Below, one piece after another: positions 35,027 through 44,078 of a stretch of 64,000 bases of DNA. The stretch covers positions 1,726,001 to 1,790,000 of the forward strand of contig NZ_CP091110.1 in NCBI RefSeq assembly GCF_021560175.1. Direction: 5' to 3'. Within the stretch, counting starts at the first letter, position 1. Every line of letters begins with the position of its first letter. A model generated the notes under the pieces. It worked only from the letters and a program-made list of their open reading frames with translations, was not told the DNA's origin and ran no database searches. The position numbers and the translations under genes were made by a program. The stretch comes from Neobacillus drentensis. Lineage in GTDB: Bacteria > Bacillota > Bacilli > Bacillales > Cytobacillaceae.

Positions 35027-36127
35027 GTGCCGACAAAGAGAACAACTCCCGACTTTATCTTAATGATTGTAACGTTCACACTGCTGGCAATCGGGCTCAT
35101 CATGGTATACAGCGCTAGTGCCGTCTGGGCCGAATATAAATTCCAAGATTCCTTTTTCTTTGCAAAAAGGCAAACCCTCTTTGCCGGGGTAGGAATCGTT
35201 GCGATGTTTTTTATTATGAACGTAAATTACTGGACGTGGAGAACTTATGCCAAAACAATCCTCATTGTTTGTTTTGTTCTGTTAGTACTCGTGCTAATTC
35301 CAGGTATCGGGAATGTTCGAAATGGTTCAAGAAGCTGGATTGGGGTAGGGGCATTCTCTATACAGCCATCCGAATTTATGAAACTTGCCATGATCGCTTT
35401 TTTAGCAAAATATTTATCAGAACGCCAAAAATTCATTACCTCCTTTAAAAAGGGCCTTATACCTTCCCTTGGTCTTGCCTTTGTTGCCTTTGCTATGATT
35501 ATGCTCCAGCCAGACTTAGGAACGGGAACAGTAATGATGGGGACTTGTGTGGTTATGATCTTTATTGCGGGCGCTCGAATTAGTCATTTTGGTTTTTTAG
35601 GCCTTTTGGGAGTTGCAGGTTTTGTTGGGTTAATTGCTTCTGCACCCTATCGGATTAAGCGGATCACCTCTTTCCTTGACCCCTGGTCGGATCCATTGGG
35701 GAGTGGATTTCAAATTATTCAATCCCTTTATGCGATTGGTCCGGGCGGGCTATTTGGCTTAGGACTTGGGGAGAGCAGGCAGAAGTTTTTTTACTTACCG
35801 GAACCGCAGACAGACTTTATCTTTGCGATCCTATCAGAAGAATTAGGCTTTATTGGCGGCTCATTCATTTTGCTTTTATTTGCCCTTTTGTTATGGCGGG
35901 GCATTCGGATTGCCCTTGGTGCACCTGACCTATATGGAAGTTTCCTTGCTGTAGGTATTATTGCCATGGTGGCCATTCAAGTTATGATAAATATTGGTGT
36001 TGTTACCGGGCTAATGCCGGTTACAGGTATTACTCTGCCCTTCTTAAGTTACGGGGGATCCTCATTAACATTAATGCTAATGGCAATCGGTGTTCTCCTG
36101 AATATTAGCCGATATTCACGCTTCTAA
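35027..36127 (+). CDS. spoVE: SpoVE, SEDS-family peptidoglycan polymerase for the spore cortex
   Basis: 366 residues with about ten membrane helices. SEDS features: YSASAVWAEYK, NGSRSWIGVGAFSIQPSEFMK, the long extracellular loop, FFYLPEPQTDFIFAILSEELGFIG (with the catalytic-type Asp) and the PVTGITLPFLSYGGSSL signature. It polymerises lipid II together with SpoVD during sporulation. GAGGTGG lies 6 nt before the GTG at 35027, giving an N-terminus (PTKRTTPDF) like that of B. subtilis SpoVE. The GTG at 35024 and TTG at 35012 are too close to or inside that site. Confidence 0.94.
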   Translation: MPTKRTTPDFILMIVTFTLLAIGLIMVYSASAVWAEYKFQDSFFFAKRQTLFAGVGIVAMFFIMNVNYWTWRTYAKTILIVCFVLLVLVLIPGIGNVRNGSRSWIGVGAFSIQPSEFMKLAMIAFLAKYLSERQKFITSFKKGLIPSLGLAFVAFAMIMLQPDLGTGTVMMGTCVVMIFIAGARISHFGFLGLLGVAGFVGLIASAPYRIKRITSFLDPWSDPLGSGFQIIQSLYAIGPGGLFGLGLGESRQKFFYLPEPQTDFIFAILSEELGFIGGSFILLLFALLLWRGIRIALGAPDLYGSFLAVGIIAMVAIQVMINIGVVTGLMPVTGITLPFLSYGGSSLTLMLMAIGVLLNISRYSRF

Positions 36128-36137
36128 ATTGAATTGA

Positions 36138-36168
36138 TACCCTGTTCACTCGGCAGGGTTCTTTTTAT
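36138..36168 (+). terminator. Terminator after spoVE
   Basis: TACCCTG / CAGGGTT with a 9-nt loop and CTTTTTA tail. The stem is modest. Confidence 0.7.
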
Positions 36169-36343
36169 GTTTTAACGGTTATTAAAAAGGCAGCATTTTA
36201 GTCTATCATTATATAGATAATGAATACATCTCTAAAATTGAGGTGTACTTTCTTTATTACAATTAAATAACATTATTTTTTCTGGCATATTTTCTTTTGT
36301 TTTTATAGTAGAATGTGTTTAGCAACTTTTTAGAGGTGAGAAA

Positions 36344-37456
36344 ATGAAAGTAGTAGTAAGTGGCGGAGGGACCGGTGGACATATCTATCCTGCTCTCGCA
36401 CTCATTCGAGAAATTCAAAAAGAAAACAAAGAAACAGAGTTTTTATATATTGGAACAACGAATGGCTTAGAAAGCAAGCTTGTCCCAAGGGAAAAGATTG
36501 AGTTTAAATCGATTCATATTACTGGTTTTAAAAGAAAACTATCGTTTGATAATGTAAAAACCATTATTAGATTTATAAAAGGTGTTCAGGATAGTAAGAG
36601 AATTCTAAAAGAGTTCCAACCCGATATTGTGATTGGAACAGGTGGTTATGTGTGTGGTCCTGTTGTTTATGCTGCAAAAGGACTTGGAATTCCAACCATT
36701 ATTCACGAACAGAATAGTGTACCCGGTTTAACCAATAAATTTTTAAGCCGATATGTAAACAAAATCGCTATTTGTTTTGAAGAAGCAAAAGAATATTTTC
36801 CAAGTGAAAAAGTTGTTTTTACTGGAAATCCTAGAGCTTCCGAGGTGCTGGGTAAGGATGGAATTAAAGGGCGTTTATCAGCAGGACTGAGTGCCACGAA
36901 ACCAGCCGTTCTTATTTTTGGCGGGAGCAGGGGGGCTCGGCCGATTAATGAAGCCGTTGTAAAGGCCCTCGCTGAATTAGCAGAAAAGCCGTACCAAGTT
37001 CTCTATATTACGGGTGACGTCCATTATGAGGCTGTTCAAAAGGAAGTAGAGTTAGTGGGAAATCCAAAAAATGTGGTGATAAAGCCATTTATTCATAACA
37101 TGCCAGAGGTCCTGGCTGGAATTGATTTGGTTGTATCAAGAGCGGGAGCCACTACACTTGCCGAATTAACCTCATTAGGAATTCCAAGTATTCTAGTCCC
37201 AAGTCCCTATGTGACCAATAACCATCAAGAAAAAAATGCCAGGTCTTTAAGTGATCATGGAGCAGCACAATTACTGTTAGAGAAGGATTTAAATAATAAA
37301 AGTCTGGTCAGCCAGATTGATCGCATTCTCTTAAACCATGAACATTTAAAAGATATGAAAGCTAAAGCTAAAAAAATGGGTGTTCCTGATTCAGCCGGAC
37401 GGCTTTATGAGGTCATGAAACAACTTGTTAAAACAAATCAAAAGTCGCCCAAATAA
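36344..37456 (+). CDS. murG: MurG, lipid II-forming GlcNAc transferase
   Basis: 370 residues. N-terminal [16 protein letters not shown] (G-loop 1), [14 protein letters not shown] (G-loop 2), [16 protein letters not shown], and the C-domain [11 protein letters not shown] and [36 protein letters not shown]. It adds GlcNAc to lipid I at the inner membrane face. The ATG at 36344 lies 6 nt after AGAGGTGAG. About 200 bp upstream have no gene; own promoter likely but not pinned down. Confidence 0.97.
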   Translation: MKVVVSGGGTGGHIYPALALIREIQKENKETEFLYIGTTNGLESKLVPREKIEFKSIHITGFKRKLSFDNVKTIIRFIKGVQDSKRILKEFQPDIVIGTGGYVCGPVVYAAKGLGIPTIIHEQNSVPGLTNKFLSRYVNKIAICFEEAKEYFPSEKVVFTGNPRASEVLGKDGIKGRLSAGLSATKPAVLIFGGSRGARPINEAVVKALAELAEKPYQVLYITGDVHYEAVQKEVELVGNPKNVVIKPFIHNMPEVLAGIDLVVSRAGATTLAELTSLGIPSILVPSPYVTNNHQEKNARSLSDHGAAQLLLEKDLNNKSLVSQIDRILLNHEHLKDMKAKAKKMGVPDSAGRLYEVMKQLVKTNQKSPK

Positions 37457-37507
37457 ATTTTTTGCATAAACTGAAAAAAACGCATCTTGGAAAGTTAGGT
37501 GGTATAG

Positions 37508-38413
37508 ATGGACGCAATCGTAACAGAATTGCAAAACTTAAATATTGGAAAAGTGAAGACAAATGAACCATTGTTAAATCATACGACAATAAAAATTGGT
37601 GGCCCTGCTGATCTTTTTATTGAACCTTCATCAGTTGATAGCTTAAAAAAGGCTATGGCAGTAATTGAAAAGAATGGCCTTAAATGGCGGGCCATTGGCA
37701 GAGGTTCTAATCTGTTAGTCTCGGATAAAGGGATAGAAGGGGCAGTCATAAAGCTAGGTTCGGGCTTAGACCTCCTAGAAATCAACGAAACTGAAATTAC
37801 CGTCGGCGGTGGATATTCCCTTGTTAGTCTGGCTACTTCAATTAGTAAAAAAGGGCTTTCCGGTCTCGAATTTGCCAGCGGCATTCCTGGTTCAGTTGGC
37901 GGAGCAGTGTATATGAATGCTGGAGCACATGGTTCAGATATTAGTAAAATCTTAACGAAAGCGCATATTCTGTTTGATGACGGCTCGATGGAATGGCTGA
38001 CGAATCAAGAGATGGAATTTTCGTATCGAACATCTATTCTTCAAAAGAAACGTCCTGGGATTGTATTAGAAGCGGTTTTTAAGCTTACCCAAGGTGACCG
38101 TGCAGCGATTGTTGCCCAAATGCAAAAAAATAAGGATTATCGGAAAGAAACACAGCCATGGAATTTCCCTTGTGCAGGCAGTATTTTCCGTAATCCCCTT
38201 CCGAATTATGCTGGTAAATTAATTGAGGATGCTGACTTAAAGGGCTATAGCATTGGTGGGGCAAAAATATCAGAAATGCACGGGAATTTCATTGTAAATG
38301 CCGGCAATGCAACGGCGGAAGATGTCCTATCATTAATTCAGTATGTAAAGGATACTATCTTTCGTTTATATCAGGTTAAAATGGAAACAGAAGTGGAGAT
38401 TATCGGTAGATAA
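37508..38413 (+). CDS. murB: UDP-N-acetylenolpyruvoylglucosamine reductase MurB
   Basis: 301 residues, type II MurB. FAD domain with [30 protein letters not shown] and [19 protein letters not shown]. Substrate domain with [10 protein letters not shown], the [10 protein letters not shown] loop containing the catalytic Ser, and [17 protein letters not shown]. It reduces the enolpyruvyl ether to UDP-MurNAc. The ATG at 37508 lies after AAAGTTAGGTGG. Confidence 0.97.
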   Translation: MDAIVTELQNLNIGKVKTNEPLLNHTTIKIGGPADLFIEPSSVDSLKKAMAVIEKNGLKWRAIGRGSNLLVSDKGIEGAVIKLGSGLDLLEINETEITVGGGYSLVSLATSISKKGLSGLEFASGIPGSVGGAVYMNAGAHGSDISKILTKAHILFDDGSMEWLTNQEMEFSYRTSILQKKRPGIVLEAVFKLTQGDRAAIVAQMQKNKDYRKETQPWNFPCAGSIFRNPLPNYAGKLIEDADLKGYSIGGAKISEMHGNFIVNAGNATAEDVLSLIQYVKDTIFRLYQVKMETEVEIIGR

Positions 38414-38437
38414 CCCTACTTTTCCTGTAAGAAATTC

Positions 38438-38466
38438 CTTACGAATGACAAGAATTGTGTTATAAT
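38438..38466 (+). promoter_or_regulatory. Extended -10 promoter upstream of divIB
   Basis: A perfect TATAAT (38461-38466) preceded by TGT forms an extended -10. A weak -35 (CTTACG, 38438-38443) sits 17 bp upstream. It would give a leader of about 180 nt before divIB. Confidence 0.6.
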
Positions 38467-38507
38467 TACAAATAATAAATACGTGGATACAAGCAAGAAA
38501 ATCAGTG

Positions 38508-38529
38508 ACGGCATGAATTTTCGTGCCGT
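38508..38529. other. Hairpin in the divIB leader
   Basis: ACGGCATGA / TCGTGCCGT forms a 9-bp stem (one G-U pair) with an ATTT loop, followed by TGTTTCTCTTT. It may be a weak terminator/attenuator or a processing site. Confidence 0.45.
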
Positions 38530-38653
38530 TGTTTCTCTTTATAGTGGCCGTTATGTAAAATGGACAAGCCTTGGGGCAACTGCTTATAGTTTTAAAGTTT
38601 CATACATATTTCAAAATAGCGCTCACGCTTTTCTTTTGGAGGAGAGTTTAGGG

Positions 38654-39427
38654 ATGGAAAATGGTAAAATCGTTGCTCTTGAGGATCGTATACCAAAACT
38701 GAAGGAGCAAAGACGACGAAAGGCAAACAGACGTCTTGTACTCCTGCTGATTTTGTTTTTTACAGTAATAGTCGTTGTTGCCTATTCCCAATCTCCATTA
38801 AGTCATGTAAAACATATAATTGTGACAGGGAATGAAGTATATTCTGATCAGGAAATCATTAAGGCGAGTGGTATTACAACACAGTCGAATATTTGGAAGG
38901 TGAAAAAAAGTAATGTTGCTTCAAAACTTGACCATCTATCAGAAATCAAAAAGGCAACAGTTCAGATTAAATGGCCTAATTCTATTCAAATCCAAGTGAA
39001 AGAACATATAAGAGTTGCGTACCTTAAAAGTGGTAAAAACTACCTTCCTATCATGGAAAACGGTAAGATTTTAAAGGACAGAAAAACGGAAATAATTCCA
39101 GTTAATTCTCCGATTCTTTTTGATTTCAAGGAAGGTTCGGTTCTTAACCTAATGGTAAAAGAGTTAGAAAAACTTCCCATTGAAATTACAAATTCCATTT
39201 CTGAAATACATTATACTCCGAAAAAAACTGACCGGTATCATATTTCCTTATTTATGAATGATGGCTTTGAAGTCAGCGCAACGCTAAGAAGTTTTTCAGA
39301 AAAGATGGTGCATTACCCTTCCATTATTAGCCAATTAGATCCGAAAAAGAAAGGGTTAATTGACTTGGAAGTAGGTTCCTATTTTAAGGCTTTTGGAGCG
39401 AATGTCGAGGGGAAAAACGGTGAATAG
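38654..39427 (+). CDS. divIB: Cell-division protein DivIB (FtsQ)
   Basis: 257 residues: short basic cytoplasmic N-terminus (LKEQRRRKANRR), one membrane helix (about 28-46), a POTRA domain (about 50-120; VKHIIVTGNEVYSDQEIIKASGI) and a beta domain. Part of the DivIB-FtsL-DivIC trimer. The ATG at 38654 lies 8 nt after GGAGGAGA. A longer in-frame start would add 57 residues of unlikely sequence across the leader. It overlaps ylxW by 8 nt. Confidence 0.92.
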   Translation: MENGKIVALEDRIPKLKEQRRRKANRRLVLLLILFFTVIVVVAYSQSPLSHVKHIIVTGNEVYSDQEIIKASGITTQSNIWKVKKSNVASKLDHLSEIKKATVQIKWPNSIQIQVKEHIRVAYLKSGKNYLPIMENGKILKDRKTEIIPVNSPILFDFKEGSVLNLMVKELEKLPIEITNSISEIHYTPKKTDRYHISLFMNDGFEVSATLRSFSEKMVHYPSIISQLDPKKKGLIDLEVGSYFKAFGANVEGKNGE

Positions 39428-40130
39428 GATAAAGGTGAAAGGGAAGTACTTTATCTTGTCACTCGTTTGTTTGGTTTTGGGATTTATGGTTGCTTTTTCG
39501 TATCACCTTACCCAAACTAAACTTCAAAATGAAAAACGGAATCTTTCAGGTAATCAATATGAAGAAACCCTTGGGTTAAGAAACCAATTAATTGCTCAAG
39601 AGGAAACCAATCGCAAACTGCAAAAGGAATTAAATCAGAAGCAGGGCGAGGTCCTGAAAAATGAAAAAAACCTTTCGAAGGAGACTGAAAGTTTCCTTAA
39701 TCTTACAGAAGATGCAGAGAAATATCGGATGTTTCTTGGAAAAGTAAAAGTAAAGGGGAAGGGTGTGCGAGTGACTCTTTCTGATGGAGCTTATAACCCT
39801 AAAGAAGACAATGTGAACAATTACCTTGTTCATGAACAGCATGTTTTTAAAGTAATCACCGAATTGTACATCTCAGGTGCTGCGGCTGTAGCCATTAACG
39901 GACAGAGACTGACAAGCCATTCGTATATTGTCTGTAATGGACCGGTTATTACAGTGGATGGGGTGCCGTATCCAGCACCTTTTGTCATTACGGCGATAGG
40001 TGACCCGGATGTTCTTTCTACTTCATTGAACCTTACAGGTGGAGTGAAGGATCAATTAGTAAATGACAATGTAGTTTTTTCGATGGAAAAGGAGGATGAA
40101 ATCGTCCTAAATCCAATCTTAGGCAGCTAA
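39420..40130 (+). CDS. ylxW: DUF881 membrane-anchored protein YlxW
   Basis: 236 residues: one membrane helix (about 9-27), a coiled coil (about 30-90), and a DUF881 domain (about 100-230) with GKGVRVTLSDGAYNP, AAAVAINGQRLTSHSYIVCNGPVITVDG. The function is unknown; the family sits in division clusters. The start is the GTG at 39420, 5 nt after GAGGGG, overlapping the divIB stop. A paralogue of the next gene. Confidence 0.85.
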   Translation: MNRIKVKGKYFILSLVCLVLGFMVAFSYHLTQTKLQNEKRNLSGNQYEETLGLRNQLIAQEETNRKLQKELNQKQGEVLKNEKNLSKETESFLNLTEDAEKYRMFLGKVKVKGKGVRVTLSDGAYNPKEDNVNNYLVHEQHVFKVITELYISGAAAVAINGQRLTSHSYIVCNGPVITVDGVPYPAPFVITAIGDPDVLSTSLNLTGGVKDQLVNDNVVFSMEKEDEIVLNPILGS

Positions 40131-40164
40131 TTTATGTCCACACGAAATGAATGGAGAAGGTCAG

Positions 40165-40905
40165 GTGAAAAAAGTGGACAAGCGGAAGATAAATTTAAGC
40201 TTTACCTTAATAGCGACTTTGGTTGGATTTATGATCGCGATTCAATTTCAAACAGTGAAGAAACCAGTAGAACGTGATACACGAGATATATGGCAGCTTC
40301 GAGAGGCGCTCCTAAAGGAAAAAGAACTACAATTTAATTTACTAAGTGAGATTCGTTCTAACGAAGAAAAACTATCAGCCTATGAATCTAAGCAAAAACA
40401 AAGTAAGGAACAAGCATTAAATGATACGTTAGAGGAGTTAAAAGGGGAGGCAGGATTAACAGACATCACCGGTCCTGGGATCACGCTCTTGATTGAACCG
40501 GTGATGGAAGATATTCAGCTGGGAGCCCCAGTGGAAGATTCGGTTTCGCCCGAACTTTTAAAAAGGTTATTAAACGAACTGAATATGTATGAAGCCAAAT
40601 ACGTGGCAATAGATGGTCAAAGGGTCATTAATACCACTGTCATTAGAGATATAAATGGAGAAACAAAAATTGATGGGCATACCATAAAAGGACTGCCAAT
40701 TGAGATTAAAATAGGCGTAGATGATATGAATGCGGCGGAAAATTTATCAAATCGGATGAAGGTATCAAAAGCCAGGGATGAGTTTTTCACTGAAAGCTTA
40801 AGACTTGAGGTGTCGGCATCAAATCCCGACATTACGATACCCGCCTATGATAATTCGATCCGGGTGAAGTACATGGAGCCGATTAAAGAAGGAGGCGGTT
40901 CCTAA
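40165..40905 (+). CDS. ylxX: DUF881 membrane-anchored protein YlxX
   Basis: 246 residues: membrane helix (about 9-27), coiled coil (about 40-95; LREALLKEKELQFNLLSEIRSNEEKL), and a DUF881 domain with DITGPGITLLIEP and AKYVAIDGQRVINTTVIRDINGET. Unknown function, tandem paralogue of ylxW. The start is the GTG at 40165 behind AGAAGG; the ATG at 40147 is in frame but has no site of its own. It overlaps sbp by one nucleotide. Confidence 0.83.
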   Translation: MKKVDKRKINLSFTLIATLVGFMIAIQFQTVKKPVERDTRDIWQLREALLKEKELQFNLLSEIRSNEEKLSAYESKQKQSKEQALNDTLEELKGEAGLTDITGPGITLLIEPVMEDIQLGAPVEDSVSPELLKRLLNELNMYEAKYVAIDGQRVINTTVIRDINGETKIDGHTIKGLPIEIKIGVDDMNAAENLSNRMKVSKARDEFFTESLRLEVSASNPDITIPAYDNSIRVKYMEPIKEGGGS

Positions 40906-41267
40906 TGTGGCTTCCTTTTATGGGACTGGTAATTGGTATCATTCTTGGGTTACTAACGGAACTTCGAATCCCTGAGGAGTATTCCAATTATTTGTCGATT
41001 GCTATTTTGGCAGCTTTTGACACACTTTTCGGAGGAATTCGAGCATACCTGCAAAATATATATGATGAAAAGGTGTTTGTATCAGGATTCTTTTTTAATA
41101 TTGTCCTTGCAGCAAGTTTAGCTTTTCTCGGTGTTCATCTTGGTGTAGACTTGTATTTAGCAGCAGTTTTTGCGTTTGGTGTCAGATTGTTTCAAAATAT
41201 TGCCGTGATACGGAGAATATTATTGACAAAATGGTCAACAAACAAAGAAAAAATAGAAAAAAGTTGA
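40905..41267 (+). CDS. sbp: Small basic membrane protein Sbp (DUF1290)
   Basis: 120 residues with about three membrane helices (MWLPFMGLVIGIILGLL, YLSIAILAAFDTLFGGIRAYL, FFFNIVLAASLAFLGVHLGVDLYLAAVFAFGVRLFQNIAVIRR) and a basic tail. Matches the small basic protein family encoded before ftsA; function unknown. The ATG overlaps the ylxX stop (TAATG), with AAGGAGGCGG upstream. Confidence 0.88.
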   Translation: MWLPFMGLVIGIILGLLTELRIPEEYSNYLSIAILAAFDTLFGGIRAYLQNIYDEKVFVSGFFFNIVLAASLAFLGVHLGVDLYLAAVFAFGVRLFQNIAVIRRILLTKWSTNKEKIEKS

Positions 41268-41390
41268 ATTTTTTAAAGGGAAATATGTAGTTGTGACGAA
41301 TAATTTTATAAGATATGACTATGAAACTAGTATAGGACGAAAAATGAAATTGTTGTTCTTCCCAAGGAGATTAAAAGGAGGTGCCATAGA

Positions 41391-42692
41391 ATGAACAGCA
41401 ATGAAATATATGTTAGTCTTGACATCGGTACATCCAGTGTAAAAGTAATCATTGGTGAAATGGTCAATGACTCTGGAAAAGACACGTTAAACATAATTGG
41501 TGTTGGAAATGTGAAATCAGAAGGTTTGCGTAAAGGGTCGATTGTTGACATGGATGATACCGTTCATTCTATTAAGCGGGCAATTGAGCAGGCAGAAAGA
41601 ATGATCGGAATGGAAATCCGCGAAGTAGTGGTCGGTATATCTGGAAGAGACATCATGCTTCATAACTGTCACGGTATTGTAGCTGTTTCAAGCCAAAACC
41701 GGGAAATAACTAATGAGGACGTCATTCGTGTAATTGAGGCATCTCACGTCGGTTCTATACCACCGGAAAGAGAAAACATTGGTGTTATTCGAAAACAATT
41801 TATTCTTGATGGTAAGGATGAAATTAATGATCCTCGCGGGATGATTGGTGTTCGTCTAGAAATGGAAGGAACTCTGATAACTGGTTCCAAATCGATAATC
41901 ATCAACACTTTACGCTGTGTGGAACGTGCAGGCCTAGAAATTTTAGATATTATCCTGCAGCCTTTGGCAGCAGGAGATTTTGCCTTATCAAGAGATGAGA
42001 AGAATCTGGGTGTTGCCATGATCGATATCGGCGGAGGGTCCACTACGATTGCTGTGTTCGAAGAAGGATTCTTAAAAGCAACCAGTGTGATTCCAGTTGG
42101 CGGTGATCTGCTAACAAATGATCTTTCTAAAGTTTTGCATACCTCAACAGAGGATGCTGAAAATATTAAGATAAAATATGGACATGCCTTCTATGATAAT
42201 GCCTCGGAAGATGAGTTCTTCAGCGTACCAATCATCGGCAGTGACCAGCATCAGCAATTTAACCAACTCTATGTGTCTGAAATTATTGAAGCTAGAATGG
42301 AAGAAATTTTTGAACTGATCGCAAATGAATTGAAACGTATGGGTGTAATGGATTTACCTGGTGGTTTTGTCTTAACAGGCGGATCAGCAAAAATGCAAGG
42401 TTTGTTGGAACTTGCTCAAGATATGTTCCAAAATCCAGTCCGTATTGCCTCACCTGACTATATAGGTGTAAGAGAACCTCAATATACAACAGCGGTTGGC
42501 TTAATTAAGTATGCTTACAAGAATGCTAGACTACCTGGAGGAACCAATGGATCAACCTCTGCGGTGTCGGTTTCGGAGCCAGTCGAAAAAAGAATACCAA
42601 AACAACATCAACCTAAAACTAAGGTAGAAAAACAACCTGAAGAAAAAATGTCATCAAAAGTAAAAAAATTCCTTGGTTACTTTTTCGAATAA
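41391..42692 (+). CDS. ftsA: Cell-division protein FtsA
   Basis: 433 residues, actin fold: YVSLDIGTSSVKVIIGE (phosphate 1), the 1C domain, MIDIGGGSTTIAVFEEG (phosphate 2), LPGGFVLTGGSAKMQG (adenosine motif). The C-terminus ends in the amphipathic helix KVKKFLGYFFE that attaches to the membrane. It anchors FtsZ filaments and recruits divisome proteins. The ATG at 41391 follows AAAGGAGGTG. In B. subtilis several promoters precede this gene; a possible sigma-A pair TTGTGA-17-TATGAC is seen near 41290-41320. Confidence 0.96.
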   Translation: MNSNEIYVSLDIGTSSVKVIIGEMVNDSGKDTLNIIGVGNVKSEGLRKGSIVDMDDTVHSIKRAIEQAERMIGMEIREVVVGISGRDIMLHNCHGIVAVSSQNREITNEDVIRVIEASHVGSIPPERENIGVIRKQFILDGKDEINDPRGMIGVRLEMEGTLITGSKSIIINTLRCVERAGLEILDIILQPLAAGDFALSRDEKNLGVAMIDIGGGSTTIAVFEEGFLKATSVIPVGGDLLTNDLSKVLHTSTEDAENIKIKYGHAFYDNASEDEFFSVPIIGSDQHQQFNQLYVSEIIEARMEEIFELIANELKRMGVMDLPGGFVLTGGSAKMQGLLELAQDMFQNPVRIASPDYIGVREPQYTTAVGLIKYAYKNARLPGGTNGSTSAVSVSEPVEKRIPKQHQPKTKVEKQPEEKMSSKVKKFLGYFFE

Positions 42693-42726
42693 GAAATAGT
42701 AAATCAACGAATTAGGAGGATTTGTC

Positions 42727-43863
42727 ATGTTAGAATTTGATACAAATTTAGATTCTCTTGCAACAATAAAAGTAATCGGAGTTGGCGGCGGAGGCAATAA
42801 CGCAGTAAACCGAATGATTGAACATGGAGTTCAGGGCGTAGAATTTATCGCCGTTAATACAGATGCACAAGCCTTAAATCTATCAAAAGCAGAAGTTAAA
42901 ATGCAAATTGGTGCCAAACTTACCCGCGGTCTTGGAGCAGGTGCTAATCCAGAGGTAGGTAAAAAGGCTGCAGAAGAAAGCAAGGAACAAATTGAAGAGG
43001 CGCTAAGAGGTGCCGATATGGTCTTTGTTACAGCTGGGATGGGTGGCGGAACCGGTACTGGTGCAGCGCCGGTTATTGCACAAATCGCCCGTGATTTAGG
43101 TGCCTTAACGGTAGGTGTTGTCACTCGACCATTTACCTTCGAGGGTAAAAAGCGTTCGAACCAGGCGTCAGGCGGAATTGGGTCAATGAAAGAAGCGGTT
43201 GATACGCTCATTGTGATTCCAAATGATCGTCTTCTTGAAATTGTTGATAAAAGTACGCCTATGCTTGAAGCATTCCGTGAAGCAGATAATGTATTGCGTC
43301 AAGGTGTTCAGGGTATCTCTGACTTAATTGCTACACCAGGATTAATTAACTTAGACTTCGCTGACGTAAAAACGATTATGTCTAATAAAGGTTCCGCTTT
43401 AATGGGTATCGGAGTTGCTGCCGGTGAAAATCGAGCAACTGAAGCGGCTAAAAAGGCAATCAATTCTCCTCTACTAGAGACATCGATCGATGGTGCTCAA
43501 GGTGTCCTAATGAATATTACCGGTGGATCTAACTTAAGTCTTTATGAGGTTCAAGAAGCGGCCGATATCGTTGCCACAGCAACCGATCAAGAAGTAAATA
43601 TGATCTTCGGTTCTGTTATCAATGAAACGTTAAAAGACGAAATTATTGTTACGGTTATTGCAACGGGCTTTAATGAAGAAGTGGCCCAGCCAAAAGTTAC
43701 ACGACCATCTTTTGGACAAGTGAAACCGACTGTTAACCCTGTTAAGAGAGAACACAAACGTGAAGAAGCTCCGCAGGAACCAGTCCGCAACAATACCAAT
43801 GTTTCTCAAGAGGATGCACTAGATATCCCAACATTCTTACGTAATCGAAATAGAAGAAGATAA
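42727..43863 (+). CDS. ftsZ: Cell-division GTPase FtsZ
   Basis: 378 residues. Tubulin-like GTPase domain with [15 protein letters not shown], the signature [10 protein letters not shown] (about 104-113) and the T7-loop [12 protein letters not shown] linker (about 318-360) and the C-terminal peptide [13 protein letters not shown] follow; this peptide binds FtsA, SepF and regulators. The ATG at 42727 lies behind TAGGAGGATT. Ends the dcw cluster with a terminator. Confidence 0.98.
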   Translation: MLEFDTNLDSLATIKVIGVGGGGNNAVNRMIEHGVQGVEFIAVNTDAQALNLSKAEVKMQIGAKLTRGLGAGANPEVGKKAAEESKEQIEEALRGADMVFVTAGMGGGTGTGAAPVIAQIARDLGALTVGVVTRPFTFEGKKRSNQASGGIGSMKEAVDTLIVIPNDRLLEIVDKSTPMLEAFREADNVLRQGVQGISDLIATPGLINLDFADVKTIMSNKGSALMGIGVAAGENRATEAAKKAINSPLLETSIDGAQGVLMNITGGSNLSLYEVQEAADIVATATDQEVNMIFGSVINETLKDEIIVTVIATGFNEEVAQPKVTRPSFGQVKPTVNPVKREHKREEAPQEPVRNNTNVSQEDALDIPTFLRNRNRRR

Positions 43864-43875
43864 TTTTTTTAGATG

Positions 43876-43912
43876 AAAGAGGCGCAGTTCCACTAGGGAC
43901 TGCGCCTTTTTC
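43876..43912 (+). terminator. Terminator after ftsZ
   Basis: AAAGAGGCGCAGT / ACTGCGCCTTTTT with a 9-nt loop. It separates the dcw cluster from the spoIIG operon. Confidence 0.9.
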
Positions 43913-43985
43913 ATATTTTCAACTATATAAATATGACAAATTCCGTTTGCTTTTGTGAAAATTTCTGATTTTTTGATTACAGAAA

Positions 43986-44019
43986 GTGACACACTTCCGC
44001 TAGTAAAGTACGTTATACT
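43986..44019 (+). promoter_or_regulatory. spoIIG promoter with 22-bp spacer
   Basis: GTGACA (43986-43991) and TATACT (44014-44019) are separated by 22 bp. The B. subtilis spoIIG promoter is known for this overlong spacing and is activated by phosphorylated Spo0A with sigma-A RNA polymerase. No exact TGTCGAA box lies nearby. Degenerate ones are possible at 43933-43943 (complement of TTTGTCAT) and 43951-43962 (TTTTGTGAAAAT). Confidence 0.62.
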
Positions 44020-44078
44020 TTTTCGTAAACAGAAGAATAGAAACATAAGCCAATAGCTGAATTAAGGAGGAAGCTGGC

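Noticed and set aside
38483..38653. 57-residue N-terminal extension of DivIB
   Set aside because: It has no ribosome binding site and crosses a promoter and hairpin; the ATG at 38654 has a good site and gives the family N-terminus.
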